From positions 6,403,374 through 6,467,373 of the forward strand of contig LS997567.1 in assembly GCA_000469685.2 (NCBI GenBank): 64,000 bases of DNA. The letters are read 5' to 3'. The notes beneath the pieces are model-generated. The model was not told where the DNA came from. It saw only the letters and a list, made by a program, of their open reading frames with translations, and made no database searches. The position numbers and the translations under genes are program-made. Shown here piece after piece: positions 26,240-36,548 of the stretch. Numbering within the stretch: the first letter of the stretch is position 1; each line of letters opens with the position of its first letter. The DNA comes from Haemonchus contortus (taxonomy: Eukaryota; Nematoda; Chromadorea; Rhabditida; Trichostrongylidae).

Positions 26240-26560
26240 GAATCTGCATCACTGCTTCTCACTGCAAAATCATGGTTCTCAAGTGTTCATATGTTGCTAA
26301 ATGGTATTTTCTACTTCACTCTCAAAGAACAGGTATTCGATAAGAACTTCCTAGTTCATTGATTTTTTCTGGTTTCTATTTCATCATATTTAAAACCCTT
26401 CTTCTACAGAGTATTGATGAAATGCTATTTTGTCATCCCCTACACGTCAAACTTCCTACTACGGTTTGGAAAAGTCTTTTTTCAATTTTGAAGCGCTATA
26501 TCAGAAACTCAAACCCGCGTTGTATACCCAGCAAAGCGGCTGTGATATGAGAGTGGGTCT
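26240..26560. repeat. Repeat E, partial copy (3' third)
   Basis: The stretch parallels 48960-49290 and 17930-18105: shared landmarks are CAAAATCATGGTT, TTTCATCATA, AAATGCTATTTTGTCAT and, only with the 49 kb copy, GGTTTGGAAAA and AAACCCGCGT.TATACC. It lies just upstream of the first lamin block. Confidence 0.55.
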
Positions 26561-26711
26561 GATCATCACCGTTTGTCTTCTCGGATTCATTGCCTGGTAA
26601 ATGTTCCTCGTGAGCGTTCAGATTGAGTACCGTCCCTTTTCTATGTGAGACCGATGCTCGCGGACTCGTATGAGAACGTCGTGCCCACATAGGGGTATGG
26701 GTACATTCACC

Positions 26712-26935
26712 CAGAACTGGATGGACGCGGCGAAATTCGTGGTGGTAAAAACGGCTTTGGCGTCTATCATTGGGGCACGGGTTTCGAGTAGATTCGATAA
26801 GTAGATGATGCTGATGGGGCCAGCTGATGCTACTTATTTATCCCACTTCAAATTTGGGCCCCAATGATAGGCGCCAGAGTCGTTTTAATCACCACGAATT
26901 TCGCCGCGCGGTTTGCCACATCTATCTACTTTTGG
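26712..26935. mobile_element. MITE-1 copy 3
   Basis: It contains GGGGCACGGGTTTCGAGTA and GGGCCCCAATGATAGGCGCC, followed by the CGCCGCGCGGTTTGCCACA arm. It is immediately followed by the empty insertion site TACTTTTG (26937-26944), which is occupied by a 1.9 kb foldback in the 36.5 kb duplicate. Confidence 0.75.
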
Positions 26936-27462
26936 GTGAACGTTCCGTCCACCCTACGGCTTAGGTGAAAATTTGCATATTTGTGGTATGATACGGAGTA
27001 ACAGGTAACTCTGTACTAATTCCTTGATATGCTAACACACATAGTCCCCATTCACCATTATTCCGCACTGCTCTACATCATAAAAGTTAAGCCAGAATAC
27101 AATATACAATGACAATTCAGACCCGCAGCGCATTTTTCATTTCTTCCTATTATAACCTCAATTTACGTCTCCAGTACTAGCTTTACGGCTGAAGAGCAAA
27201 GCAGCGCTAGTAGTTCAAGGACCACATGCTTGCAGTTAAGGGTGACCAGGACTCATTTTAGAACAGTTTGGACAAGTTGAATCGAAGAGTTGAGCTGATC
27301 AACTAAATCAAGTCCTCAAACACACGAAATCAACAAAACAACAGTCCTCAAAATTGAATAAAAGTAAGCGTAGGGTTACGGTAATTGTTATTAACACGCA
27401 AGTGCAGACTGCTACCCGTATGTAAATAGGTAGCACGCCATTTGCCAAGGGGGACGGTACGA

Positions 27463-27695
27463 ACGTGCGTCCGAGGGTGCGTGCGGCAAATTGCGCGGCG
27501 AAGTTCGTGACGATTTGTACGACTGCGGCGCCAACTTTCGGGTCACAAACTTGGAGTAGTGTAGTTTACTAGGGTCAGATGATCCTCCTAATCCACTCTA
27601 TTTCAAATTTGGGCCCCAATGATAGGCGCCAAAGTCGTTCAAATCATTACGAACTTCGCCGCGCAACTTGCCGCGCGCATCCTCGGACGCACGTT
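27463..27695. mobile_element. MITE-1 copy 4
   Basis: The ends are GTGCGTCCGAGGGTGCGTGC and GCGCGCATCCTCGGACGCAC, with GGGCCCCAATGATAGGCGCC in the middle. It lies about 290 bp upstream of the lamin pseudogene start codon, matching the position of copy 6 before the second lamin gene. Confidence 0.8.
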
Positions 27696-27964
27696 CAAAT
27701 CAACTCCAAAGCGGATCGGCTGGCACACGTCATGAACGGTCAACACTGCCCACAATTACAACCTGACATCAAAATCAATTTTGCATTGCAATGTTTCAAT
27801 CATTAAGGCTGCTACCCATGCGTAAATAGGTAGCACCGCAAATGGCCTCGCCACTGAGAGCGCGTCTGTCTGCGTGTCTTGCCGCCAGCGTGCGATTTCG
27901 ATTTCTTCGCATACGTTAGGCCTAATTTGCTATTTGTGTGCAAGAATTATGAGCTATTTCTGCA

Positions 27965-27981
27965 GGTCACAGCTTTCAATA
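27965..27981 (+). promoter_or_regulatory. Probable trans-splice (or 5'-UTR) acceptor before lamin copy 1
   Basis: TTTCTGCAG ends at 27965, about 15 bases before the ATG at 27981. A T-rich CAG acceptor this close to a start codon with no upstream exon in frame is the usual look of a nematode spliced-leader site (family knowledge; inference here). Confidence 0.45.
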
Positions 27982-29700
27982 TGTCCACTCTCAAGGAGGT
28001 CAGCTTTAGCACTACTTCGACAAGTGGTGTTAGCGGCGATGACTCGTTGTGAGTTTGTGTTTTGCATATTGATTTTGGAGTTTAATTGATGGCATTATGT
28101 TTATTCACCGGTCATCCTTGATTTGGGTCGTTTTAGCCAGTCGCTCCTTGAAAGCACGAGATTTCAAGAGATAGAGCAGCTTACTGGGCTTAACAGTCGT
28201 CTAGCGACCATTGTTGATGTGGGTTTCTGTATAAGATTACATAGGAATAGATTATTTGGTGTGCCATGAGGAAAGACCTACTGAACTTCAAATTTCAAAC
28301 TTGTAGAGCTTCGAAGCCGAGCGTGTGAGTGCTAGCTGAAACGTAGTATCTGCATGCATTTATAGAAAGGTAAAACTAATAGTTTCAGGCTCGCCTTCGC
28401 CAAGCCCTAGGCGATGCTCGTGAGCAGGCAGCTAAGTACGCTGTTGAGCGCAATTCAGCTATAGCTGATCATGAGCGTTTGACCGGAAAAGTCGAAAAGC
28501 TAGAGAGAGACCTGAAAAAGGTGGGTGGTTGGATTCAATAGTTCTCCAGAATCTTAATAGGTTTAATGTTTAGTCCGAAGATGAGCGTTTGACGGCGCTG
28601 TCGTTAGCGGAGACTAGCTCAGCTAAGCAGAATACACTGCAGAATAAACTCGACAAAGCGCTTGCAGAACTTGGAGTAAGTTTGCTTTGGTAATTGGTGT
28701 GAGTACTTCCCTTTTTATTCTCGTGATTCCAGGATCTCGAGAAAGACAACGCTCGTCTGCGAATGCAGCTGGCTGCGCTACAGAAGAATCTGGAGGATGA
28801 AAGTGTGCTCCGTGCCACAGCAAATTCGAAGGTTCAGGCTCTCACAGAAGACTTGGAGTTCCTGAAGAAGCAGCATGAATCGGTATGTATGTTTAGGCTG
28901 GACACGTCTCTGTGCTATCAATGTTTACTTTTCGACGTCTTTAAGGCTCTCGAGGAGGTCCGTCATAAGTGCGAGGTTCACATGATCACATACGCTAAGC
29001 GAATCAACGACGAGTTCAAGTCGAAGTTGCATGACTGTCTGGCTGAGATGCGTGCACGTTTCCAGGCACAGTTATCGTCAAACAAGACCGCTCTTGAGGA
29101 GTCGTACAAGACTAAGGTAAGCAGTCCAAATTCAGCTGTTGCTACTGTTCTGAGACTATTGCTGTGTTGTTGTTATACTGCTTTCCTAAACAAAATCATG
29201 ATTTGTTTCAGCTTAATGATGCACTTGAACGTGCCAAAGCTGCACATGACGACGCTGCTCGTATGCGTGTTCGTATTCATGAACTTGAGAGGAGTGGCAG
29301 CAGCCATGATGCAGTGGTAAGTGAACAAAGGCCATCTACTGCTTGTAGTGTACCTTCACGATGTATTAATTCGTTCCAAAAGTTTGAGTTCAGATCGATG
29401 ATCTCCGTCGTGAAATCGCTGCACTGAAGGACGATATGGATGCAGCTCGACGGAGGTACCAGGAGAGACTGGATGATAAGGTTAGTGTAGCAAACAGCCC
29501 ATGAAGGATGATTGTTCATGATTTATGCTTTGTTCTAGGAATTGCGTATTGCTGAGCTGAACCGTGAAATTCATCGTATTTTGGATGAGTTATGGACGTT
29601 TGTTTGATGAAAGATTCAGCTGGACACTGAGTTGAACACGTACATATCTTATGCTAGTGGCGGTCATGTTTTTTTATGTTTCGGACTGTTTTTAATAGGT
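27981..29700 (+). pseudogene. Lamin pseudogene (copy 1)
   Basis: The order and sizes of exons match copy 2: 27981-28048 (head, MSTLKEVSFS), 28137-28218 (start of coil 1A, LNSRLATIVD), 28389-28520, 28574-28675, 28733-28882, 28946-29116, 29212-29316, 29394-29480, then a damaged exon at 29539. Several breaks disable it. The exon for coil 1A (RARQLEVEN region, 114 bp in copy 2) is lost except for its last ~16 bases (around 28309-28324). The last rod exon has an extra base giving in-frame TGA near 29605. The whole tail domain is deleted, replaced by T-rich filler. Exon 5 is identical to copy 2 over its 102 bases as I read it, which points to recent duplication or gene conversion. Intermediate-filament lamins line the inner nuclear membrane; this copy cannot encode a working one. 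Confidence 0.88.
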
Positions 29701-29900
29701 CTTGGTCTTTGTTGTTTATTGTTGTTTCGTTTATTTTTATTACTAGTATCCTTGTTTTGTTTTTTTTAATGGATATCTCTCACAATTGTCGTTTTCTTTT
29801 TCTTTTTCCCTTTGTTTTTTTGTTGTTTTTTGTGTTCTTTTGTTTGTGTTTTGTTCTTGTTTTTTGTTCGTTTTTGTTTGTTGTGTGCATAAGTGCTTCA
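29676..29900. repeat. T/G-rich low-complexity tract
   Basis: Long runs of TTTTTGTTTTT and TTTCTTTTTC type fill the deletion scar and 3' flank of the lamin pseudogene. A shorter related tract occurs at 42750-42880 after copy 2. Apparent hydrophobic open frames here are Phe/Leu artefacts of poly-T. Confidence 0.8.
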
Positions 29901-30904
29901 AAAAGTAACAGGTAGGCACAACAAATGAATTGTTTAACCGTTGGTTCTTTCCGAACACTTTACGTAGGTGGCTAAGGAGCCGGAAAATCGCCAAAATCAT
30001 AAAATCATTAACAGCTACTTACCAAGAATCACCTCATTGCAGTAAAACAAAGGTGAGGTACCTTGAAATGTTTGAATCTAGCAATGGCACTGAAAACCCA
30101 TCATTTCAGAGCAGCTGTTCATTAAGTAGACAGACATCTGGCCAGGCTTCTGTCCGGGATCCTTAATCGGATTGGAAAATTGTGAAGTAAGTGAATTGAA
30201 GTTTGAGAAGTGTTATGGTGAGGGAATAAAGGGGACTAAGCGGCAAAGGCGTAAGAGGAATATTATTGAACTGGGTGTGATAAGGCCAGGCTTTGTGTCC
30301 CCATCTTTATCATCAGATTTTTATGTTGTAAATGGGTAATTTCAGCACAGCAAAAGTGTAAGCTGAATAGGAGTGCCACATTCTTCACAAGCTCAACCTT
30401 ATGGAACGTATTCATGCTAGTTATCCAGAACTGTACATTCTATGACCCGCTCTTATTCGTGCCATATATAATCCATTTTGGCTGATCCTTTTAGTCACAA
30501 TTGCAGCATGAGTCATCGAGGATGAATATGCAAAGAACAAGTAAACCCACGGCATGATCGCAGGATCGGGGCGGAGCCTGCAGCTAAAGGGGGCGTGGCT
30601 TCTCAGAACTCTTCCCTACATAAGGTTCTTGCGTCCTCAAAGGATACGGAGAAGAAAAGGTAAAAGGTAGTAGACTCTTTGGCGTTACCCACATGTCGCA
30701 AATCGGATTCATAGGTATACCTGGATAAAGGGTGGAGGCAGGGTAGTGAGGAATGGATATGGGGACGGATGGATGGATATGCCGAATGCCTTGTTGAAAA
30801 CTCACAAAATTGATCGCGCCTTTAATTCCTTCATCATTTAAGTGGTACTATAGGTACTACAACTGTGGATCAGTATATAGTGTATATGTGCATTCAAATA
30901 GTCG

Positions 30905-31245
30905 TTCACGGCTGAGAAGGCTTAGGGAAGCAACATCGACCTAGACGGGTAAAGAAAGGTAGTACTACCCCGAGTGTCTCTTGGGAAGTCGATCAATCTG
31001 TCTGAGAGATGCTCCACAGCATTCGGCTCCCATTCACAATCGTAGTGGCGTATGCGGCCTATAGAATGAATTGCGGTGGCCAGCCAATGCAAAGTCAGTG
31101 CTTATATCCTCCCAAACGAGCCTGGTATCAATTAACGACCCCTAAAGGATCGAAAGCTTGGTTTGCTCAGTTGGACATCAGCATAGGATTCGGACTTGTG
31201 ACCATGTGTGTGTGCTAGAGCGCCACCTACCACTACACCACCTCT
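30905..31245 (-). mobile_element. tRNA-derived SINE, copy 1
   Basis: Read on the minus strand it begins AGAGGTGGTGTAGTGGTAGG (A-box-like region), then GGTCACAAGTCCGAATCC (B-box-like), and then a body containing TTTCGATCCTTTAGGGGTCG and CATACGCCACTACGATTGTG. Copies 2 and 3 (45818 and 46525, minus) and copy 4 (55655, plus) share head and body. Pol III-type internal boxes joined to an unrelated body define a tRNA-related SINE. Confidence 0.7.
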
Positions 31246-31269
31246 GACAGACGTTTTATCCGACTTAGG

Positions 31270-33001
31270 TGATTCAGCTGTATCACCTGTACTCCCGTTG
31301 ATCGTCGATTTCCTCGAGCGGGAGCCAGTAACGTCTCCATTCGTCCCTGTCGCGAGCCAGAGTAGTCCAGTGAATCGCACTCGCTCGAGGGACACGGGGC
31401 AAGACATTCCTTTCGTTCAGAGCTTTTGACCATCTCGTTGGCGGCCGTCCTGGTGTTCGCTTGACGTCCCAAGGGATCCAGTCCGTAACCGCCCTGGTCC
31501 AACGGTCATCATTATATCGCATAACGTGTCCGGCCCAGCTGATCTTCGATCTCTTGGCGTAATCAGCGGCATCCCTGACTCTCGTTCGTCGACGGAGCTC
31601 GAAACGCCGGATTCCCTTCTGCACTTGCGTGTATAGGGAAATTCCGAGCATCGTCCTTTCCACAGCGCGTTGAATGACGCTAACTGCATGCTCATCCTGC
31701 TTTCGTAGAGTCCAAGTCTCTGAGGCGTATGTCAAGGCAGGAAGGACCGCAGTCGAAAATGTGAGCGCGGAGCCGGATGTTCTTTGTCTTCTTCACTACT
31801 CCCTAGATGTTCTTAAATGCTCCCCACGCCGCGCGTTTCCGTCTGCTCAGCACCGGAGCTAGGTCGTTCATCATGTTGACTTCTCGACCTAGATACACAT
31901 AGCTGGAGCGTTTAGAGATATTCGTTCCGTTCAGCATGAAAGGAGCATCAGGTACCAATCCGTTTCGCATGAACATCGTCTTCGTTAAGTTCAGTCTCAA
32001 GCCGATCTTTCCACAAGCGTTGTCAAATTCGGCCAGCATTTGTTCCGCCTGCTCGATGTTGGGTGTTATAAGCACGATGTCATCTGCAAAGCGGAGATGA
32101 TGTAAGTAGCGGCCATCGACCTTCACTCCCATTCCTTCCCATTCCATATGACGCATGACGTTCTAGAGAGCGGCACTGAAAAGTTTGGGCGAGATGGTAT
32201 CGCCCTGTCGAACCCCTCTCTTCACGTTGATGATGATTTCTTTATAGAATGGCGAGATCCTGGTCGTAAAGTTGTTGTAGAGCTCACGAAGCATCCTTAC
32301 ATATTGTGTAGGGACACCCTGGTTGCCCAGGGCTTCAATTACCGCTTCTGTCTCGACGGTATCAAAGGCTTTCTTCAAATCGATGAACGTAAGACATAAC
32401 GGCATTTTGTATTCTCGCGATACTTCAATGAGTCTTGTAACGGTGTGGATGTGATCGATTGTACTGAACCTTCTCTGGAACCCTGCTTGCTCGTATGGCT
32501 GCCCTTCATCTAATAATCTGCCAATCCTGTTAAAGATGACTCGTGTGAAGAGTTTATAGATTACAGACAGCAGGCAAATTGGGCGATAATTGCCAATGTC
32601 GTCTGGATCTCCCTTCTTATACAGCAACACGGTCTTGCTAGTTTTCCACGAAGTGGGCACTTTGCATTGCGACAGGTACCGCGTGAAAAGCCGAGCCAGG
32701 GTTTTGACAATGACTGGCGGAAGGCTCTTCAGATGTTCTGCTTTGGTCCTGTCGGGACCGTGTGCTGTACCATTCCTCATAGACGTGATGGCATGTCGAA
32801 TTTCGGAAGGGAGAACTGAAGGGACGACGTATCCGTCTTGCCTAAGATGGCAGGTAGGCATGTAGACGTGGCTGTCGAAGAGATCAGAGTAGAAGTCGTA
32901 GATGACCTTCTCCATTGCCCTTCGGGATGCAGTAACTGTTCCGTCAGGAGCCTGATACAGTTCAATGCCGTCAGAGTCGGCATTGAACTGTATCAGGCTC
33001 C
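31270..33001 (-). mobile_element. RTE-type LINE, 5'-truncated and inactivated reverse transcriptase
   Basis: On the minus strand, 32915 to 32163 gives a reverse transcriptase: NYRPICLLSVIYKLFTRVI, then TFIDLKKAFDTVE and GVRQGDTISPKLFSAAL. An in-frame TAG at 32163 interrupts it, and the same frame resumes to 31803 with LRFADDIVLITP, whose FADD carries the catalytic aspartates. A frameshift near 31760 moves the C-terminus to the frame ending at 31283 ([37 protein letters not shown]). The N-terminal endonuclease is absent, so the copy is 5'-truncated, as is usual for LINEs. It interrupts a duplicated block: the sequence up to TTAGGTGATT on one side and from about 33065 on the other is found near 46190 and 46895. 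Confidence 0.88.
32947..33001. repeat. Perfect 24-bp hairpin at the 5' edge of the LINE
   Basis: GGAGCCTGATACAGTTCAAT with GCCG is followed, after a 7-base spacer, by its exact reverse complement. The left arm codes for ELYQAP in the LINE; the right arm is the inverted copy. This could be a short 5' inversion made during LINE insertion (inference). Confidence 0.7.
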
Positions 33002-33064
33002 TTCGGAGAACTTGGCTTAGTAACGATTTTCAGCTTATAGCGTAGAAATTCGTCGGAATTTTTT

Positions 33065-35075
33065 GCAATTCAGAAGTATAAACTTTGATATTAATCGGTG
33101 CTCTGACCGATTTGGCTGCATCTATAATGGTGTTGCTAATGCGCAGAAGCACCAACAATTTCGCTTTGCCCCGAAAGGCTGCAAATTCCTTGAATCGTGG
33201 AGCTGCAAACTGGATTAGAAGGGATTCACGAGGGGCGGTGGGAGGTTAAATCATACGACTTGCGCAAAAGACAGAATGAATGTTCATGTTGGCCACTAAC
33301 GCCGTCGGTCGGTCAGTCGGTCGCCACGTCGTTGAACTCTGGAAGCACCCACTTACGTGCCATGTTATTGGAGATGACGGATTTCCGGAGTACAATATCT
33401 CAACCGAGAAATGATCACCACCACCTAGCGAAGTGAATTAAAGACCTTTCAGGGGCTTTCTTTATTGGATCTAAGAAGCGTCAAGCGAACTAGTCCTGTC
33501 AAAAAGCAAAGCTTCATTCGTGCCATTCAATTCGGTATTCAATTTCTCCAAATTGCACTGGTTATTATTCCTTTTTTCCTTTGACACATCTTTATACAAA
33601 GGTAGAAGGTAGAAAGGAACCAAGCTGGCCCTCGGAGGGGCCGGAGGAGGGGCCGGGGGAGGAGGAGTGTAAGCGTAAATCGAGTAACAATACGCATTCA
33701 ATTGGGAATAATGTGTCATGGCGGGTGGGACAAGTGCGAAATATGTCGGATGTGGGGTATGTGTTTATGCGGAGTACATATACATATAGCTATTGTTAAC
33801 CTAGACCGTACGCGTCCAAAATTTTGTGGGATATTGTCGGCAAGACAACTTTACCACAGGAAGTAGGAGAGCAGGGTAATCCGACTAAGAATATCCTTTT
33901 GATTCCTATGCCCTGAACAGCATGCGAAATACCACGTCTTGGTGGGTGTGGTGCAGCAGAATCGAAATTGTCGCGTCGCGGAGAGAGAGACGCAGCGCGT
34001 GAAGGAATGCAGCAGCAAGTAAGAAATACATATTTCACAACAGAACCATGTCAAAAGTAATAATCGTATAGCGACTGAGCTGGATGAAGAAAGCTTGAAC
34101 TGAACCATAACGAGGCAAATGGACCGCGACAGCCGCGTGCGGCGGGTCAATTACACAAAATCGATCATACGGCCTGTCTTACCGTCTTGACAAATAAACC
34201 ATGACCACCTCGCACAGTGGGACAGTAAGCCCTTCATACCTCTTCGTTGGAAAGACGCCGAACCCCAGATTGTGAGAAGATGGCCGCTACTTGGGATGTT
34301 CTGGACATGCTTCGTCCTTGCCTCGTGATTATAAATAGAAGGTTTTTTCTCGTTTAAGTACGCTCATAGCAACATGATTTTAACAAATCTGAGTGAAGAA
34401 GAAAGCACGAATTTTTATTGTTGTTACTGTTTATTGCTGATACACTGTAGAACTGGAATTGCTAAATGGAACACGTTAAAACAGATAAAAACAGAACTTA
34501 ACTAACAAAATGCTCATGTAAGCAGTAATCATACAACTCAAGACGTTCTCCCAAGCTCTCAGACCCTGCCGGATATCGAATCTTTGAAAAAGTCAATGTT
34601 TCGACACTAGTCAGTTTTACGTATGCCGCTTGGGTTTTGGATTGCCTGAACCTTATCTGGATTTATTTGAAATTCCTCTTAAATAGTGTTCTACTTGTTG
34701 ACATTGTTTTTAAAATTATGTCTATCCTCTCTCCAAATATCAAAGCCGCCTGACCGAAACATTACAGGACCACCTCGACGAACTGACGGCACCGTTCTTC
34801 TAACTGATAGAGAGCCTCGTAAACTGTGACTTGGCGTTTTAAAATAGTCTAATCCTCATAGAGGAATTTCGGTTCAAAGTTACGGGACCGTACCATCTTT
34901 CTGCAAATGAGTTAGTCTGCCACCGCGGAAGTTTTCGGATCGTATGTGCATAGCGAAATGGCGAAGGCCCTATGATGAAGTACTGGGTCTCTGGAAACGC
35001 GGTAACGTCCCATGAAACCAGTTCGACTCTAAGCTTCTCCAGTTGGCGATTTCCTTCTTCTTTGCGATGGCATTC
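33065..35075. repeat. Duplicated block D, copy 1 (includes repeat E)
   Basis: Collinear with 46895-48880: AATCGGTGCTCTG, CCATGTTATTGGAGA, AACATGCGAAATACCACGTC and the repeat E portion (from 34405) all recur in order. This copy holds a MITE-2 element at 33943-34182 where the other reads ACGTCTTGGCTAATAAACCA without interruption. I see no conserved open frame. Confidence 0.75.
33943..34182 (-). mobile_element. MITE-2 copy 1 (diverged)
   Basis: Starts GGGTGTGGTGC and contains GTCGCGTCGCGGAGAGAG, GTAAGAAATACA and CCGCGACAGCCGCGTGCGGC, all shared with the other MITE-2 copies but with many changes. GTCTTG flanks both ends, and the unoccupied site is visible at 47783-47789. Confidence 0.7.
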
Positions 35076-35270
35076 CAAACGGCTTTACTAGCTTAATGTC
35101 AATTGGGTAACCTTACTGCAAGCGGTGGCAGGATTTTTTATTTTGTGAGTTCAGCTTCAAGTCGTTTGGTTTCAAGCCTATTTTCTTTTGCCGATTGGTT
35201 CTATAGTTTTTCTTCTGTCTCACATCACCTCATCGGTCTTCAGAAGACCTTTACGTATGGGTTTGTTGGT

Positions 35271-36060
35271 TTAGGAAGGGTTCTTTCCATGTGTTTTATG
35301 ATTGAAACATTGCAATGCAAAACTGATTTTGGTGTCAGGTTGTAATTGTGGGCAGTGTTGATCGTTCATGACGTGTGCCAGCCGATCCGCTTTGGACTTG
35401 GCAAAAATGACGGTGAGAGGCGGTCGTTTGGCGCGATGGGCGGGGTCGCGCCGCCCATTTGGGGCGGTTCGCGGGGTGAACAACTCGTTCAGCTCGGGCA
35501 ACCTATTGTCTGTCCTCTCCAGCTGATAGAAGCGCGATCAATGGCGTCACTACTATTAGACGCCGAATTGCTGATCTGGTTGTATTCTGCCTATATACAT
35601 CATCCATTTGCGCTTTTGCGTGATCTTTTATTGCTTTCTGTCCCCCTTCTTCATGGATACTGTCCGAAAACGCCAAATGGATTATGTATGTAGGCAGAAT
35701 ACAAGCAGGTCCGCAATTGGGCGTCTAATAGTAGCGGCGTCACTGATCGCGCTTCTATTAGAAAGAGAGAACAGACAGAGGGTTGCCTGATGTGAACGAG
35801 TAGTTCACCCCGCGAACCGCCTCAAATGGGCGGCGCGACCCCGCTCATCGCGCCAAACGACATACACCCAATGGCGGTGCTACCTATTTACACACGGGTA
35901 GCAGCCTGCACTTACGTACTATTAGTAACTACCGTAACCTTACGCTTACTCTTATTGAGTTTTGAGGACTGCTTGTGATGCTAATTTCATGTATTTAAGG
36001 ACTTGTGTTAGTTGATCAGCTCAAATTTTCAACTCAATTCGAACTAAATGTTCTGAGAAA
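35271..36060 (-). repeat. Inverted third copy of the lamin upstream region
   Basis: Read on the minus strand, 35880-36060 matches 27250-27450 and 38770-38950 (GATCAACTAA, GTAAGCGTA, GGTAGCA motifs). 35271-35420 matches 27700-27810 and 39225-39330 (GATCGGCTGGCACACGTCAT, ATTGCAATGTTTCAATCAT). No lamin exon follows. A different insert sits where the direct copies have MITE-1. Confidence 0.75.
35423..35861. mobile_element. Foldback element within the inverted lamin upstream copy
   Basis: About 60 bp inverted termini begin GTCGTTTGGCGCGATGGGCG and end CATCGCGCCAAACGAC; further inside, GCGGTTCGCGGGGTGAAC pairs with GTTCACCCCGCGAACCGC. A second inverted pair lies inside (CTAATAGTAG and TCTATTAGA-type stretches, and AATACAA with TTGTATT). 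There is no coding capacity. Confidence 0.7.
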
Positions 36061-36304
36061 ACTCCTGCTCACCTAAGTAGCCATCGGGTGAAAATTACTT
36101 GGAGGGAGGGGCATTTCTAGAAGCGTTAGTATAGCAAGGATGGGCAGCGTTCATCTGTGCGCTGTTATGCGGTTTTAGCCAGGAGATGCAGTTTCTAACT
36201 AAGCATTAGGAGAGTAGGATCACAGAGGTAGGTGAGATGGTTACCTCATGCGGGGAGCTTAAAGCTTGCCCAGCCCGATGATCCTTCCCTCCTACGGTTG
36301 GGCA

Positions 36305-36540
36305 TGGGTACATCCACCCCAAACTGGATTTGCCCCAGACGCGGCAAACCGCGTGGCAAAATTCGTGGTCATTAAAACGACTCTGGCCTCTATCGTTGGT
36401 GCACAAATTTGAAGTGGGGTAGAGAAGTAGCATCAGCTGACCCTACTTATCCAATCTAAGTGAAACCCCGTGCCCCAATGATAGGCGCCGATGTCGTTTT
36501 AATCACCACGAATTTCGCCGCGCGGTTTGCCGCATCTATC
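36305..36540. mobile_element. MITE-1 copy 5
   Basis: Matches copy 3 (26712) including CGCCGCGCGGTTTGCCGCAT at the right; it is its partner in the duplicated lamin block. Confidence 0.7.
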
Positions 36541-36548
36541 TACTTTTG

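Larger units (their letters stand above)
26712..30290 (+). repeat. Duplicated lamin-containing block A, copy 1
   Basis: The block is collinear and co-oriented with 36305-43280. Introns are as similar as exons, and upstream and downstream flanks also match (for example AGCTGTTCATTAAGTAGACA about 30110 and 43110). Relative to copy 2 this copy lacks the 1.9 kb foldback at 36549, lamin exon 3, and about 1.37 kb of lamin tail region (41365-42745). Confidence 0.85.

Noticed and set aside
28570..28823. Minus-strand open frames over the lamin exons (also 40245-40498)
   Set aside because: Shadows of the alpha-helical lamin coding frame; they repeat only because the locus is duplicated.
29676..29915. 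Phe/Leu/Val-rich 79-codon frame resembling a membrane protein
   Set aside because: Produced by poly-T low-complexity sequence in the deletion scar of the pseudogene.
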